Source: Eubacterium sp.
Lineage (GTDB): Bacteria; Bacillota; Clostridia; Lachnospirales; Lachnospiraceae
DNA length: 64,000 nucleotides
Reading direction: 5' to 3'
Assembly: GCA_024684035.1 (NCBI GenBank)
Contig: JAIKXQ010000038.1
Coordinates: forward strand, 28,299 to 92,298
Below the pieces are notes generated by a model. That model did not search any database, was not told where the DNA came from, and saw only the letters and a list, made by a program, of their open reading frames with translations. The stretch's first letter is position 1, and every line of letters starts with the position of its first letter. This document shows, in pieces, positions 55,961 to 64,000 of the stretch. The position numbers and the translations under genes are program-made.

Positions 55961-57811
55961 TTAACCTGCGTTGTTCAATTCGTCATTCAGCACGTCCAGC
56001 ATATCGTAGACATCCAGTCCGTGGGTCATGCAGGCCTCCTCCAGTGTCTCCACCTGGGATACGCCGCAGCTGATGCAGTGAAGTCCGCAGCTCATCATAA
56101 CATCCACCAGCTGAGGATACTGCTGAACAATATCTGCCACGATCATGTCCGGGCGGATCAGCTGATCGGAGCCGCCAAGCATCGCGTCGATGTCTTCCTG
56201 TACCGTCTTGATCCCGGCGATGCCGAAATATTTGACCAGAACGTTTGCCACGTTGGCAGAGAGGAACGCCGGCATGGTGGGTCCCAGATGGATGTGTTTC
56301 ACATCCAGATAGAGCAGGGCGAGAAGAACGATGATGTCCTTCTGACCATGCCATGCAAGGTTGTACACGAGCGGGAGCTGATTGATATTCTCGTATCCGA
56401 AAACCTCTTTGAGCTTGAGAGCAATCTGCACGATGGAATAAGTATCGCTGCACTGTCCCGCATCCAGCATCCTGGGAAGACCGTTGATCTCTCCCAGATC
56501 CAGTTTATTGTATCTGTACTTCGCGCTGCCCGCGGTGAGGATGACCGTATCTTTGGGCAGGGCTTTCGCAAAATCGGTGTAGTAGCTTCTTGTCTTCGCT
56601 CTCCCGTCGCTGCCGGCCATGACGATAAACTTGCTGATTTCCCCGCTCTTCACAGCTTCGACGATCTTGTCGGTCAGCGAGAACACCTGCTCGCGTCCGT
56701 AACCGCCGACAATCTCTCCGGACTCGAGTTCCTTTGGAGCCTCACATTTCTTCGCAAGTTCAATCAGCGCCGAGAAATCTTTCTTTCCGTTCTCATCTGC
56801 TTCGATATGTACACAGCCCGGATAACCGGCACAGCCCGTGGTAAACAGACGGTCTTTGTAGGAATCCTTCGGAGGAATGATTCCCTCGCCAGTCACAAGC
56901 ACCGGACCGTTGAAACTCTCAAATTCCTCTTTCTGCTTCCACCAGGCATTTCCGTAGTTTCCGATCAGATTGTCATAGTTGCGGAACTTCGGATAGTACT
57001 GAGCCGGGAGCATCTCGCCGTGGGTATATACGTCCACACCGGTGCCCTGTGTCTGCTCCAGAAGCATCTCCAGATCTCTCAGATCCTGACCGGACACAAG
57101 GATCGCCGGCCTTGTTCCCACGCCGGTCTTCACACTTGTGATCTGCGGATTTCCGTAGGCGCCTGTATTTGCCCGATCCAGAAGATCCATCACACGAACA
57201 CCGTAACGTCCTGTCTCCATCACAAGAGCAAGAAGATTGCCGCCGGTCAGACTGTCATCCAGCATCTGTCCAAGGGCTCTCTGAATAAACATATCAATGT
57301 CCTGATCTTCACTGCCAAGAGCATTCGCATGATAAAGATACGCTGCCAGTCCTTTGATTCCATATACGATCAGCTCACGGAAACTGCGGATGTCCTCATC
57401 CCTTGTGGCAAGCACGCCGACTGCCGCTGCTTTTTCCTCATAGTCAGCTTCTGTACCTGTCCATGACGCCGCCTCCGGAAGCTCCTGTTTCTTCTCTGTC
57501 ATGGCGAGAAGGCGGTTCTTTTCCCGAAGGGTCTCGCTGATCCGGCTCGCAAGCACGTCTTTATCAAAATTTGCGTTTGTGACCGTAGCGTAAAGATTCG
57601 CCGTCACGAGATGATTGATCGTCTCCGGAATATCTTTCTTTTCTCTGCGAAGCTGTGTGGCAACCGCGGAGAGTCCCTTTGTCACCCAGATCAGAAGATC
57701 CTGCATGGCTGCAACATCCGGTTTCTTCCCGCACATACCGACTCTGCCGCACCCGCTGCCTGCCATCGTCTCCTGACACTGGTAGCAAAACAATTCATTT
57801 TTATTTTCCAT
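55961..57811 (-). CDS. hcp: Hydroxylamine reductase (hybrid-cluster protein)
   Basis: [49 protein letters not shown]. Confidence 0.95.
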   Translation of the reverse strand: MENKNELFCYQCQETMAGSGCGRVGMCGKKPDVAAMQDLLIWVTKGLSAVATQLRREKKDIPETINHLVTANLYATVTNANFDKDVLASRISETLREKNRLLAMTEKKQELPEAASWTGTEADYEEKAAAVGVLATRDEDIRSFRELIVYGIKGLAAYLYHANALGSEDQDIDMFIQRALGQMLDDSLTGGNLLALVMETGRYGVRVMDLLDRANTGAYGNPQITSVKTGVGTRPAILVSGQDLRDLEMLLEQTQGTGVDVYTHGEMLPAQYYPKFRNYDNLIGNYGNAWWKQKEEFESFNGPVLVTGEGIIPPKDSYKDRLFTTGCAGYPGCVHIEADENGKKDFSALIELAKKCEAPKELESGEIVGGYGREQVFSLTDKIVEAVKSGEISKFIVMAGSDGRAKTRSYYTDFAKALPKDTVILTAGSAKYRYNKLDLGEINGLPRMLDAGQCSDTYSIVQIALKLKEVFGYENINQLPLVYNLAWHGQKDIIVLLALLYLDVKHIHLGPTMPAFLSANVANVLVKYFGIAGIKTVQEDIDAMLGGSDQLIRPDMIVADIVQQYPQLVDVMMSCGLHCISCGVSQVETLEEACMTHGLDVYDMLDVLNDELNNAG

Positions 57812-58014
57812 CTGGTATTCCTCCATGTTCCAAATTGCCCTATTGATTGTCAGTATAACAGAAAGACGTTACCGAAGTAAAGCGCTGCGCCCGGAGCTCC
57901 ATGATTCATTGAATCCAACCGATAAAAATGCTATACTGTTCTTATCAACCTTGCGTGACAGACTGGTTTCGTCTTTTTATTTATAAAGCTATTTATTGAT
58001 AAAGGAGGTACGGT

Positions 58015-58398
58015 ATGGCAACGGATGATTCAAATTTCACAGAGACAATCCGAAAGATCTTTCTGGCAGGCGTCGGCGCCATCGCCACCAGCGCGGAGAA
58101 AAGCAAAGACCTCATCGATAAACTTGTCGAGAAGGGCGAGCTCACTACCCAGCAGGGAAAGATCCTGAATCAGGAACTCAAACATAAGATCAACGAAACG
58201 ACAGATGATCTCCGAACCAAGGCGGCGAACGTCATAGCCCCGAACAGAAAAGAACCGGAGGAAACGTCCTCTTCCACGGAGGAGGAACCCCGGATTTCTG
58301 ACGAGGAACTGACCGATCTGGTGGACTCACTTACACCGGAGCAGCTCAAGACTCTCCGCGTCCAGCTGGATGCGCGGAGCGCAGTGGATGATCAGTAA
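58015..58398 (+). CDS. Phasin-like small protein upstream of ubiB
   Basis: TETIRKIFLAGVGAIATSAEKSKDLIDKLVEKGELTTQQGK. Confidence 0.8.
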   Translation: MATDDSNFTETIRKIFLAGVGAIATSAEKSKDLIDKLVEKGELTTQQGKILNQELKHKINETTDDLRTKAANVIAPNRKEPEETSSSTEEEPRISDEELTDLVDSLTPEQLKTLRVQLDARSAVDDQ

Positions 58399-58412
58399 CT
58401 ATCGGACTCCGC

Positions 58413-58476
58413 AAGGAGCTGCGGCACATCCTACATCTTCCCCAACGGAAATGCACTGTGCCACAGCTCCTTTTTT
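58413..58476 (+). terminator. Intrinsic terminator between the phasin-like gene and ubiB
   Basis: AAGGAGCTGCGGCAC...GTGCCACAGCTCCTTTTTT. Confidence 0.75.
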
Positions 58477-58489
58477 AAAAGGATCAGCG

Positions 58490-60097
58490 ATGATGAAGAA
58501 AAAAACGACACCCTGCGGCCGTGCCGGAGACAGTGCCTCCCGCCTTCATGAAATCACGGAAATACTTAAGAGAAATAAGGTGCTCTCCGGAGTGACGCCG
58601 GAGAAGCTCCGTGTCATCACCGAAGAGCTGGGGCCCACCTACATCAAGATCGGCCAGATCATGTCTCTGCACTCCGACATACTCCCAAAAGAATACTGCG
58701 ATGAATTGATGAAGCTCAATTCAGATGTGACACCTATGCCCTTTTCGGATGTCGTCGATGTCATCGAAGAAGCCTACGGTTCCTCCTGGAATGAGATTTT
58801 TTCCTTCCTGGATCCCCAGCCGCTGGGGGCCGCCTCCATCGCCCAGGTTCACCGTGCCACCCTGCAGAACGGCGACGAGGTCATCGTCAAGGTTCAGCGA
58901 AAAGATATCTACAACACCATGGCCAGGGATATCCGCCTGCTTCACCACGCAGCCCGACTCCTTCCGCCGGTGGGCGGTTTCAAAAACCTGGTGGATCTGA
59001 ACCAGGTACTGGAGGAAATGTGGCGGGTAGCTCAGGAGGAGATGAACTTCCTGAAGGAAGCGGACAATATCGAAGAATTCACCCTCTGCAACCGGGGAAT
59101 CAACTTCATCGGTTTCCCAAGGCTCTACCGGGAGTACACCACCAGTCAGGTTCTTGTGCAGGAGTACATCGACGGCTACTCCATCAGCGAGAAGGAAGCC
59201 CTCACCGATGCCGGCTATGATCTGCCGGAGATCGGCGCCAAGCTCGTAGACAACTACATCAAGCAGGTCATGGAGGACGGCTTTTTTCACGCGGATCCCC
59301 ATCCCGGCAACATCCGTGTCCGGGACGGCAAGATCATCTGGATTGACATGGGCATGATGGGCCGCCTGACCCATTCCGACCGCCGGCTGCTGGGTGAGGC
59401 CATCCGTGGCATCGCCAACCACGACACCATGCGGGTAGAAAAAGCAGTTCTGGCTCTGGCCGATTTCACGAGGACGCCTGACCGCGATCGCCTCTATGGA
59501 GATATCAGCGATATTCTCGCGAAATACGGAGACACAGACATCAGTGACGTGGACATCGCCTCCTTCGTCCAGGACATCATGGAGGCCATGAAAGCCAATC
59601 ACATCCGCATGCCCCACGGCCTGTCCATGCTCGCCAGAAGTCTCGCCCACATCGAGGGAGTCCTGGCTGACATAAGCCCTGAAATCAACATGGTCGAAAT
59701 CGCGAAGACCCGCATGATGTCCGAGTACATCGACCACTTCAATCTGAAGGATGAACTCACCCGAACCGGCAGTCATCTGTACCGGGTGGCACAGAAGACA
59801 ATCGCCATCCCGGAACTCCTGGAGCAGATCCTGAAGGAATACGCCAACGGACAGAGCCACGTGAACATGGAACTTCGAAGTTCCACCCGCCTCGCCTGGC
59901 TTCTGCGAAAGCTTGTCCAGAACATCGTCATCGGCATGTGGGTCATGGCGCTCCTGATCTCTTCCAGTATCATCTGCACCACCGGTCTGAAGCCACGGGT
60001 CTTCGGCATGCCCTTCCTGGGTTTTGCCGGCTACGCCATCGCCATCGGCATCGTCCTCTATCTGGTGACAAGGCACTTTATCACAAGGCCAAGGTAA
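58490..60097 (+). CDS. ABC1/UbiB-family atypical kinase
   Basis: LGPTYIKIGQIMSLHSDILPKEYCDEL, PLGAASIAQVHRATLQNGDEVIVKVQ, FFHADPHPGNI. Confidence 0.93.
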   Translation: MMKKKTTPCGRAGDSASRLHEITEILKRNKVLSGVTPEKLRVITEELGPTYIKIGQIMSLHSDILPKEYCDELMKLNSDVTPMPFSDVVDVIEEAYGSSWNEIFSFLDPQPLGAASIAQVHRATLQNGDEVIVKVQRKDIYNTMARDIRLLHHAARLLPPVGGFKNLVDLNQVLEEMWRVAQEEMNFLKEADNIEEFTLCNRGINFIGFPRLYREYTTSQVLVQEYIDGYSISEKEALTDAGYDLPEIGAKLVDNYIKQVMEDGFFHADPHPGNIRVRDGKIIWIDMGMMGRLTHSDRRLLGEAIRGIANHDTMRVEKAVLALADFTRTPDRDRLYGDISDILAKYGDTDISDVDIASFVQDIMEAMKANHIRMPHGLSMLARSLAHIEGVLADISPEINMVEIAKTRMMSEYIDHFNLKDELTRTGSHLYRVAQKTIAIPELLEQILKEYANGQSHVNMELRSSTRLAWLLRKLVQNIVIGMWVMALLISSSIICTTGLKPRVFGMPFLGFAGYAIAIGIVLYLVTRHFITRPR

Positions 60098-60116
60098 ACA
60101 CCTCCGGTGATTCAAA

Positions 60117-60168
60117 CACAAAAAGCCCGGAAACAGCGCCTGCAGGCATTGTTTCCGGGCTTTCTTTA
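60117..60168. terminator. Bidirectional terminator between convergent ubiB and arcC
   Basis: AAAAGCCCGGAAACA...TGTTTCCGGGCTTTCTTT. Confidence 0.85.
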
Positions 60169-61101
60169 TGCACTTGTGATGATTGTTCCCACGCTTCCTT
60201 CGAAGCCTTCTTTTGCTTTCTCGAAGGAGGTAATGACAGCTCTCTTGCCGCCGTTTCGAAGGAAGTCCACAGCTGCCTGGATCTTCGGAAGCATGGTGCC
60301 GTATCCGAATTCACCTGCATTCATATAGGCCTCGGCCTGATCTACGGTGATGGTTCCGATGGGCTGTTCGTGATCGGTTCCGTGAGCGATCTTTGCGTTC
60401 TCCACGCTGGTGAGGATGATCAGCTCATCTGCACGAAGCTGTTCCGCAAGTTTGCCGCTCACCAGGTCTTTCTCGATAACTGCACTGGCGCCGCGAAGCT
60501 CCGATCCCTGTTCCATAACCGGAATTCCACCGCCGCCTCCGGCGATGACAACCTGGCCGGCGTCCAGAAGAAGCTGGATTGTGTCGATCTCGATGATCTC
60601 CTGCGGCTTCGGAGATGCGATGATTCTGCGGAAGCCCTCCTCTGTCTTTGTGACAAAGTTACCTTTCTCCTCTTCCATCTTCGCCTCTTCATCTGTGAGT
60701 ACACGGCCGATGACTTTGACCGGCTCGTAAAGTGACTCATCGTAAGGATCAACCGTCACCTGTGTGAGAACGGTCGCCACCGGTTTGTAGATTCCTCTGC
60801 GCACCAGCTCTGCGCGAAGTGAATTCTGAATATCATATCCGATATACCCCTGGCTCATGGCAGAGCAGACGGACATGGGCGCGCCGGTGTAATCACTGTG
60901 TACCTTTGCGAACTCGTTCAACGCTGTGTGGATCATTCCGACCTGCGCACCGTTACTATGAGTGATCACAACGCCGGCGCCTGCGGAGATCAGATCCGCC
61001 ACTGCTACAACGGCCTTGTTTACAGCCTCTTTCTGCTCCGGGATTGTGGTTCCCAGTGCTGTATGTCCAAGTGCTACGACTACTTTTTTCTTCTGCAGCA
61101 T
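60166..61101 (-). CDS. arcC: Carbamate kinase
   Basis: VVVALGHTALG, THSNGAQVGMI, VIAGGGGGIPV, SFEKAKEGFEGSVGTII. Confidence 0.93.
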   Translation of the reverse strand: MLQKKKVVVALGHTALGTTIPEQKEAVNKAVVAVADLISAGAGVVITHSNGAQVGMIHTALNEFAKVHSDYTGAPMSVCSAMSQGYIGYDIQNSLRAELVRRGIYKPVATVLTQVTVDPYDESLYEPVKVIGRVLTDEEAKMEEEKGNFVTKTEEGFRRIIASPKPQEIIEIDTIQLLLDAGQVVIAGGGGGIPVMEQGSELRGASAVIEKDLVSGKLAEQLRADELIILTSVENAKIAHGTDHEQPIGTITVDQAEAYMNAGEFGYGTMLPKIQAAVDFLRNGGKRAVITSFEKAKEGFEGSVGTIITSA

Positions 61102-61217
61102 CTTCTGTATTCCTCCCTGTTCACTTTCCATTACTCACGGAAGATTCTTCCGTCCTTATAGGAAAAAGAGTGACGCTCGCCCGAGCCTCTCGTCCTTTTC
61201 TCAGATACATAGATTAT

Positions 61218-61267
61218 AGCACAAGAAAGCTGTCGAATGATCATAAATCAAAACGACAGCTTTCTTT
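61218..61267 (-). terminator. glyS intrinsic terminator
   Basis: Minus strand AAAGAAAGCTGTCG...CGACAGCTTTCTT. Confidence 0.7.
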
Positions 61268-61282
61268 ATCGATCAGAATAGA

Positions 61283-62677
61283 TTAGAAATCAAATTTTCC
61301 CTCGAACCACTTCTCGAGATCCTCGATCTTCACGCGCTCCTGCTCCATAGTGTCACGGTTACGGATGGTAACTGCGTGATCCTCTTCGGAATCGAAGTCG
61401 TAGGTGATACAGAACGGTGTTCCGATCTCATCCTGACGGCGGTATCTCTTACCAATAGCTCCGCGGTCGTCGTACTCACAGTTGAACTTGGAGGAAAGCA
61501 TATCGAATACTTTCTCAGCAGACTCACCAAGCTTCTTGGAGAGCGGAAGTACGGCAGCCTTTACCGGTGCCAATGCCGGATGGAAGTGCATAACGGTACG
61601 AACGTCGTTCTTCTCGGCATCCAGAACTTCCTCGTCATAGGCTGCGCAGAGGAAGGCAAGAACTACACGGTCTGCACCGAGAGAAGGCTCGATTACGTAA
61701 GGGATGTACTTCTCATTCTTTGAATCATCGAAGTATGTCATATCCTGGCCGGATACTTCCTGATGACGGCCGAGGTCGTAATCTGTACGGTCGGCAACGC
61801 CCCAGAGCTCGCCCCAGCCGAACGGGAAGAGGAACTCAAAGTCCGTAGTCGCCTTGGAATAGAAGGCCAGTTCTTCCTTCGAATGGTCGCGCAGACGGAG
61901 ATTTTCTTCCTTGATGCCTAGGGACAGCAGCCAGTCCCGGCAGAAGCCGCGCCAATAGCTGAACCACTCCAGGTCTTCCCCGGGCTTACAGAAAAACTCC
62001 AGCTCCATCTGCTCAAATTCACGGATGCGGAAAATAAAGTTGCCGGGGGTGATTTCGTTGCGGAAGGATTTGCCAATCTGACCGACGCCCATCGGCAGCT
62101 TCTTCCTGGTAGTGCGGACGATGGACTTGAAGTTGACGAAAATGCCCTGGGCAGTTTCAGGCCGCAGGTAAATCTCGTTGGAGGAATCTTCGGTCACGCC
62201 CTGATGGGTCTTGAACATCAGGTTGAACTTGCGGATGCCGGTAAAATCCTTCTTGCCGCAGGTCGGGCAGACGATGTCGTGCTCGGCGATAAAGGTTTCG
62301 TACTGCTCGTTGGTCCAGCCGTCCGCCTGGATTTCTTCGCCGTGGGCCTTGCCGTAATCCTCGATCAGCTTGTCGGCGCGGAAGCGGGCTTTACAGGCCT
62401 TGCAGTCCATCAGCGGGTCGTTGAAGGTGCCGACGTGTCCGCTGGCTACCCAGACCTGACGGTTCATCAGGATAGCGCTGTCCAGCCCGACGTTGTATTT
62501 GCTCTCCTGGACGAATTTCTTCCACCAGGCTTTTTTGACGTTGTTTTTGAACTCGACGCCCAGCGGGCCGTAGTCCCAGGCGTTCGCCAGGCCGCCGTAA
62601 ATCTCGCTGCCGGGATAGACAAAGCCGCGGTTCTTGCACAGGGCCACCAGCTTGTCCATGGTCAGTTTGTCGCTCAT
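61283..62677 (-). CDS. glyS: Glycyl-tRNA synthetase (single-chain class II)
   Basis: [68 protein letters not shown]. Confidence 0.96.
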   Translation of the reverse strand: MSDKLTMDKLVALCKNRGFVYPGSEIYGGLANAWDYGPLGVEFKNNVKKAWWKKFVQESKYNVGLDSAILMNRQVWVASGHVGTFNDPLMDCKACKARFRADKLIEDYGKAHGEEIQADGWTNEQYETFIAEHDIVCPTCGKKDFTGIRKFNLMFKTHQGVTEDSSNEIYLRPETAQGIFVNFKSIVRTTRKKLPMGVGQIGKSFRNEITPGNFIFRIREFEQMELEFFCKPGEDLEWFSYWRGFCRDWLLSLGIKEENLRLRDHSKEELAFYSKATTDFEFLFPFGWGELWGVADRTDYDLGRHQEVSGQDMTYFDDSKNEKYIPYVIEPSLGADRVVLAFLCAAYDEEVLDAEKNDVRTVMHFHPALAPVKAAVLPLSKKLGESAEKVFDMLSSKFNCEYDDRGAIGKRYRRQDEIGTPFCITYDFDSEEDHAVTIRNRDTMEQERVKIEDLEKWFEGKFDF

Positions 62678-62721
62678 AAACCAAATTCCTCCTTCAGGTC
62701 TCCGAATAAATAACCTTCTGT

Positions 62722-62750
62722 ATCTTATGATTTTTGCCCTGTTTTGTCAA
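62722..62750 (-). promoter_or_regulatory. Putative glyS promoter
   Basis: TTGACA, 17-bp spacer, TAAGAT on minus strand. Confidence 0.65.
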
Positions 62751-62796
62751 GATATATCCACCACTTTCAGACTGTTCAAAAGCCTGTACAGGAATA

Positions 62797-62834
62797 AAAA
62801 AGCGATGACCCGTTTTTCCCGGACCATCGCTGGC
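62797..62834 (-). terminator. Intrinsic terminator of the SH3-repeat gene
   Basis: Minus strand AGCGATGGTCCGGG-AAAAA-CGGGTCATCGCTTTTTT. Confidence 0.8.
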
Positions 62835-62850
62835 AGGCTCTATAAAAGGA

Positions 62851-64000
62851 TCAGCCCTGTTCAATCCTGTCTGTGGAGACCCGGACCGCGTCCGCAGGAA
62901 CAAATCCGCGCACGATGACGCCGTTGTACATCGTTTCCACATAGGCCCACTGGCCGTTCAAATTGAGCGTTGCCAGCAGGGTGACGGTATCGCCGGAGTT
63001 GAGCATCAGGAGGGCGTCGGTCTGTTCCATCGGGTCACTGGTCACCGCGGTGCGGCAGGATGCCATCACCTGCTGAGTGCCAAAGGCAATGGATGCCATG
63101 CTAGGCAGAGTGCCCTGGAGCTGGAACGCGTTCAGATAGCCGACACGGGTCATCTTGTCCTGGTTGCGGTACATTACCAGCAGCCACTGGCCGTCAAAAC
63201 CGGCCGCATAGATGCTTTCCGTCAGAGTCACCTGGGCGGTGCCGCTGTCGGCACGCAGGCTTTCCGTGTTCGGCGCGGTGTAAACCGGCAGAGTCTGACC
63301 CACGCTCAGGCTGCAGGTGGTAAAGCAGAGACTGGCAGGCTGGGCTGCAGGGGCGGGAAGGCTGGCAGCTTCAGGGCTGTAGCTTCCGGCATCGGGAAAG
63401 TATGTCTGACCCGGTGCGGTGTCTCCCAGGGCTTTCCCAAAGTCACCGGCAGAACCGCTCATTCCGTAAGACGGATCGGCGTATCCGGAGGAAGGAGTGT
63501 TATATCCGTAGCTCGTATCCGGCATCACGCTCCCGCAGGAAGGACCGGCCGGAGGATTCTCGGTAATAATGGTTGTGGATTTGTTGGAATAGTCGTAATA
63601 ATTGATACCGCCGCTTTTGCCCACCATACCGGTGCCGCAGCCGGAAGAAGGATATGAATACGTGCAGGCAGTGACCAGATCAGCCCGGATATAGCCTACG
63701 CCGCCGTAAAAGCGGACCTGATACCAGTATACGCCGCACTGGCAGACGATGCCGTACACATAGACCGTGGTTCCGCGGCACACCTGGGTGATGACAGATC
63801 CATTGGGGGTGACCCGCACGTTGACGGCGTTCATGTTGGTATAGCCGGTAAAGCTGGCCGTACAGGTATAGGGCGTCACAGGCCCATAACCAGCACAGCC
63901 GACGGTGGTGATCAGGTCGGAGCGGACCCAGCCGGTGAAACCGCCGGAAAGCACCTGATACCAGACAGTGCCGCTTCCGTCAGAAACAGCGCAGAGCAGC
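62851..64000 (-). CDS. SH3b-repeat secreted-type protein, partial (5' end beyond window)
   Basis: VNVRVTPNGSVITQVCRGTTVYVYGIVCQCGVYWYQVRFYGGVGYIRADLV repeats; frame stays open through 64000 (DGSGTVWYQVLSGGFTGWVRSDL), so the listed Met at 63954 is likely internal. Confidence 0.82.
   Translation of the reverse strand, partial: LLCAVSDGSGTVWYQVLSGGFTGWVRSDLITTVGCAGYGPVTPYTCTASFTGYTNMNAVNVRVTPNGSVITQVCRGTTVYVYGIVCQCGVYWYQVRFYGGVGYIRADLVTACTYSYPSSGCGTGMVGKSGGINYYDYSNKSTTIITENPPAGPSCGSVMPDTSYGYNTPSSGYADPSYGMSGSAGDFGKALGDTAPGQTYFPDAGSYSPEAASLPAPAAQPASLCFTTCSLSVGQTLPVYTAPNTESLRADSGTAQVTLTESIYAAGFDGQWLLVMYRNQDKMTRVGYLNAFQLQGTLPSMASIAFGTQQVMASCRTAVTSDPMEQTDALLMLNSGDTVTLLATLNLNGQWAYVETMYNGVIVRGFVPADAVRVSTDRIEQG

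Noticed and set aside
62680-62850. T-box or glycine riboswitch upstream of glyS
   Set aside because: Only ~170 nt, with a promoter near the gene and the neighbour's terminator; no GGGTGG-type T-box core seen.

Overview
A 64-kb, gene-dense stretch of Lachnospiraceae-like (Clostridia, Firmicutes) chromosome; the taxonomy is inferred from gene content and style only. I found no rRNA, tRNA, CRISPR array or prophage. Recognisable loci: sugar ABC binding proteins and galM; a complete IS200/IS605-type element (tnpA+tnpB); acyP and a Na/Pi cotransporter; a T-box (UGG specifier) controlled TrpXYP-type ABC operon; punA; tsaE-tsaB-rimI; a class A PBP; an MBOAT/DHHW acetylation pair; hprK; uvrC; ftsH; a 1-phosphofructokinase-family kinase; a SpaA-like surface protein; a soluble MCP plus FIST pair; a binding protein, response regulator and hybrid kinase cluster; greA-lysS; a GH5 cellulase with ricin-type lectin domain; an LCP protein with a Ca-binding-like tail; pgeF; hcp; ubiB; arcC; glyS. 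Main unexplained signals: (i) a modular palindromic intergenic repeat family (here F1), present in at least 8 copies, usually directly downstream of intrinsic terminators, with compensatory stem changes between copies; (ii) a second ~200-250 bp intergenic repeat family (F2), two copies of which form a ~530-bp inverted repeat between convergent genes; (iii) an abrupt codon-usage switch inside glyS near 61.8-61.9 kb, suggesting recombination or a chimeric assembly; (iv) a FIST plus cytoplasmic MCP two-gene module; (v) an orphan LacI/CcpA-type operator cluster ending in a terminator with no gene. All calls are by eye from sequence and the supplied ORF track; no searches were run.
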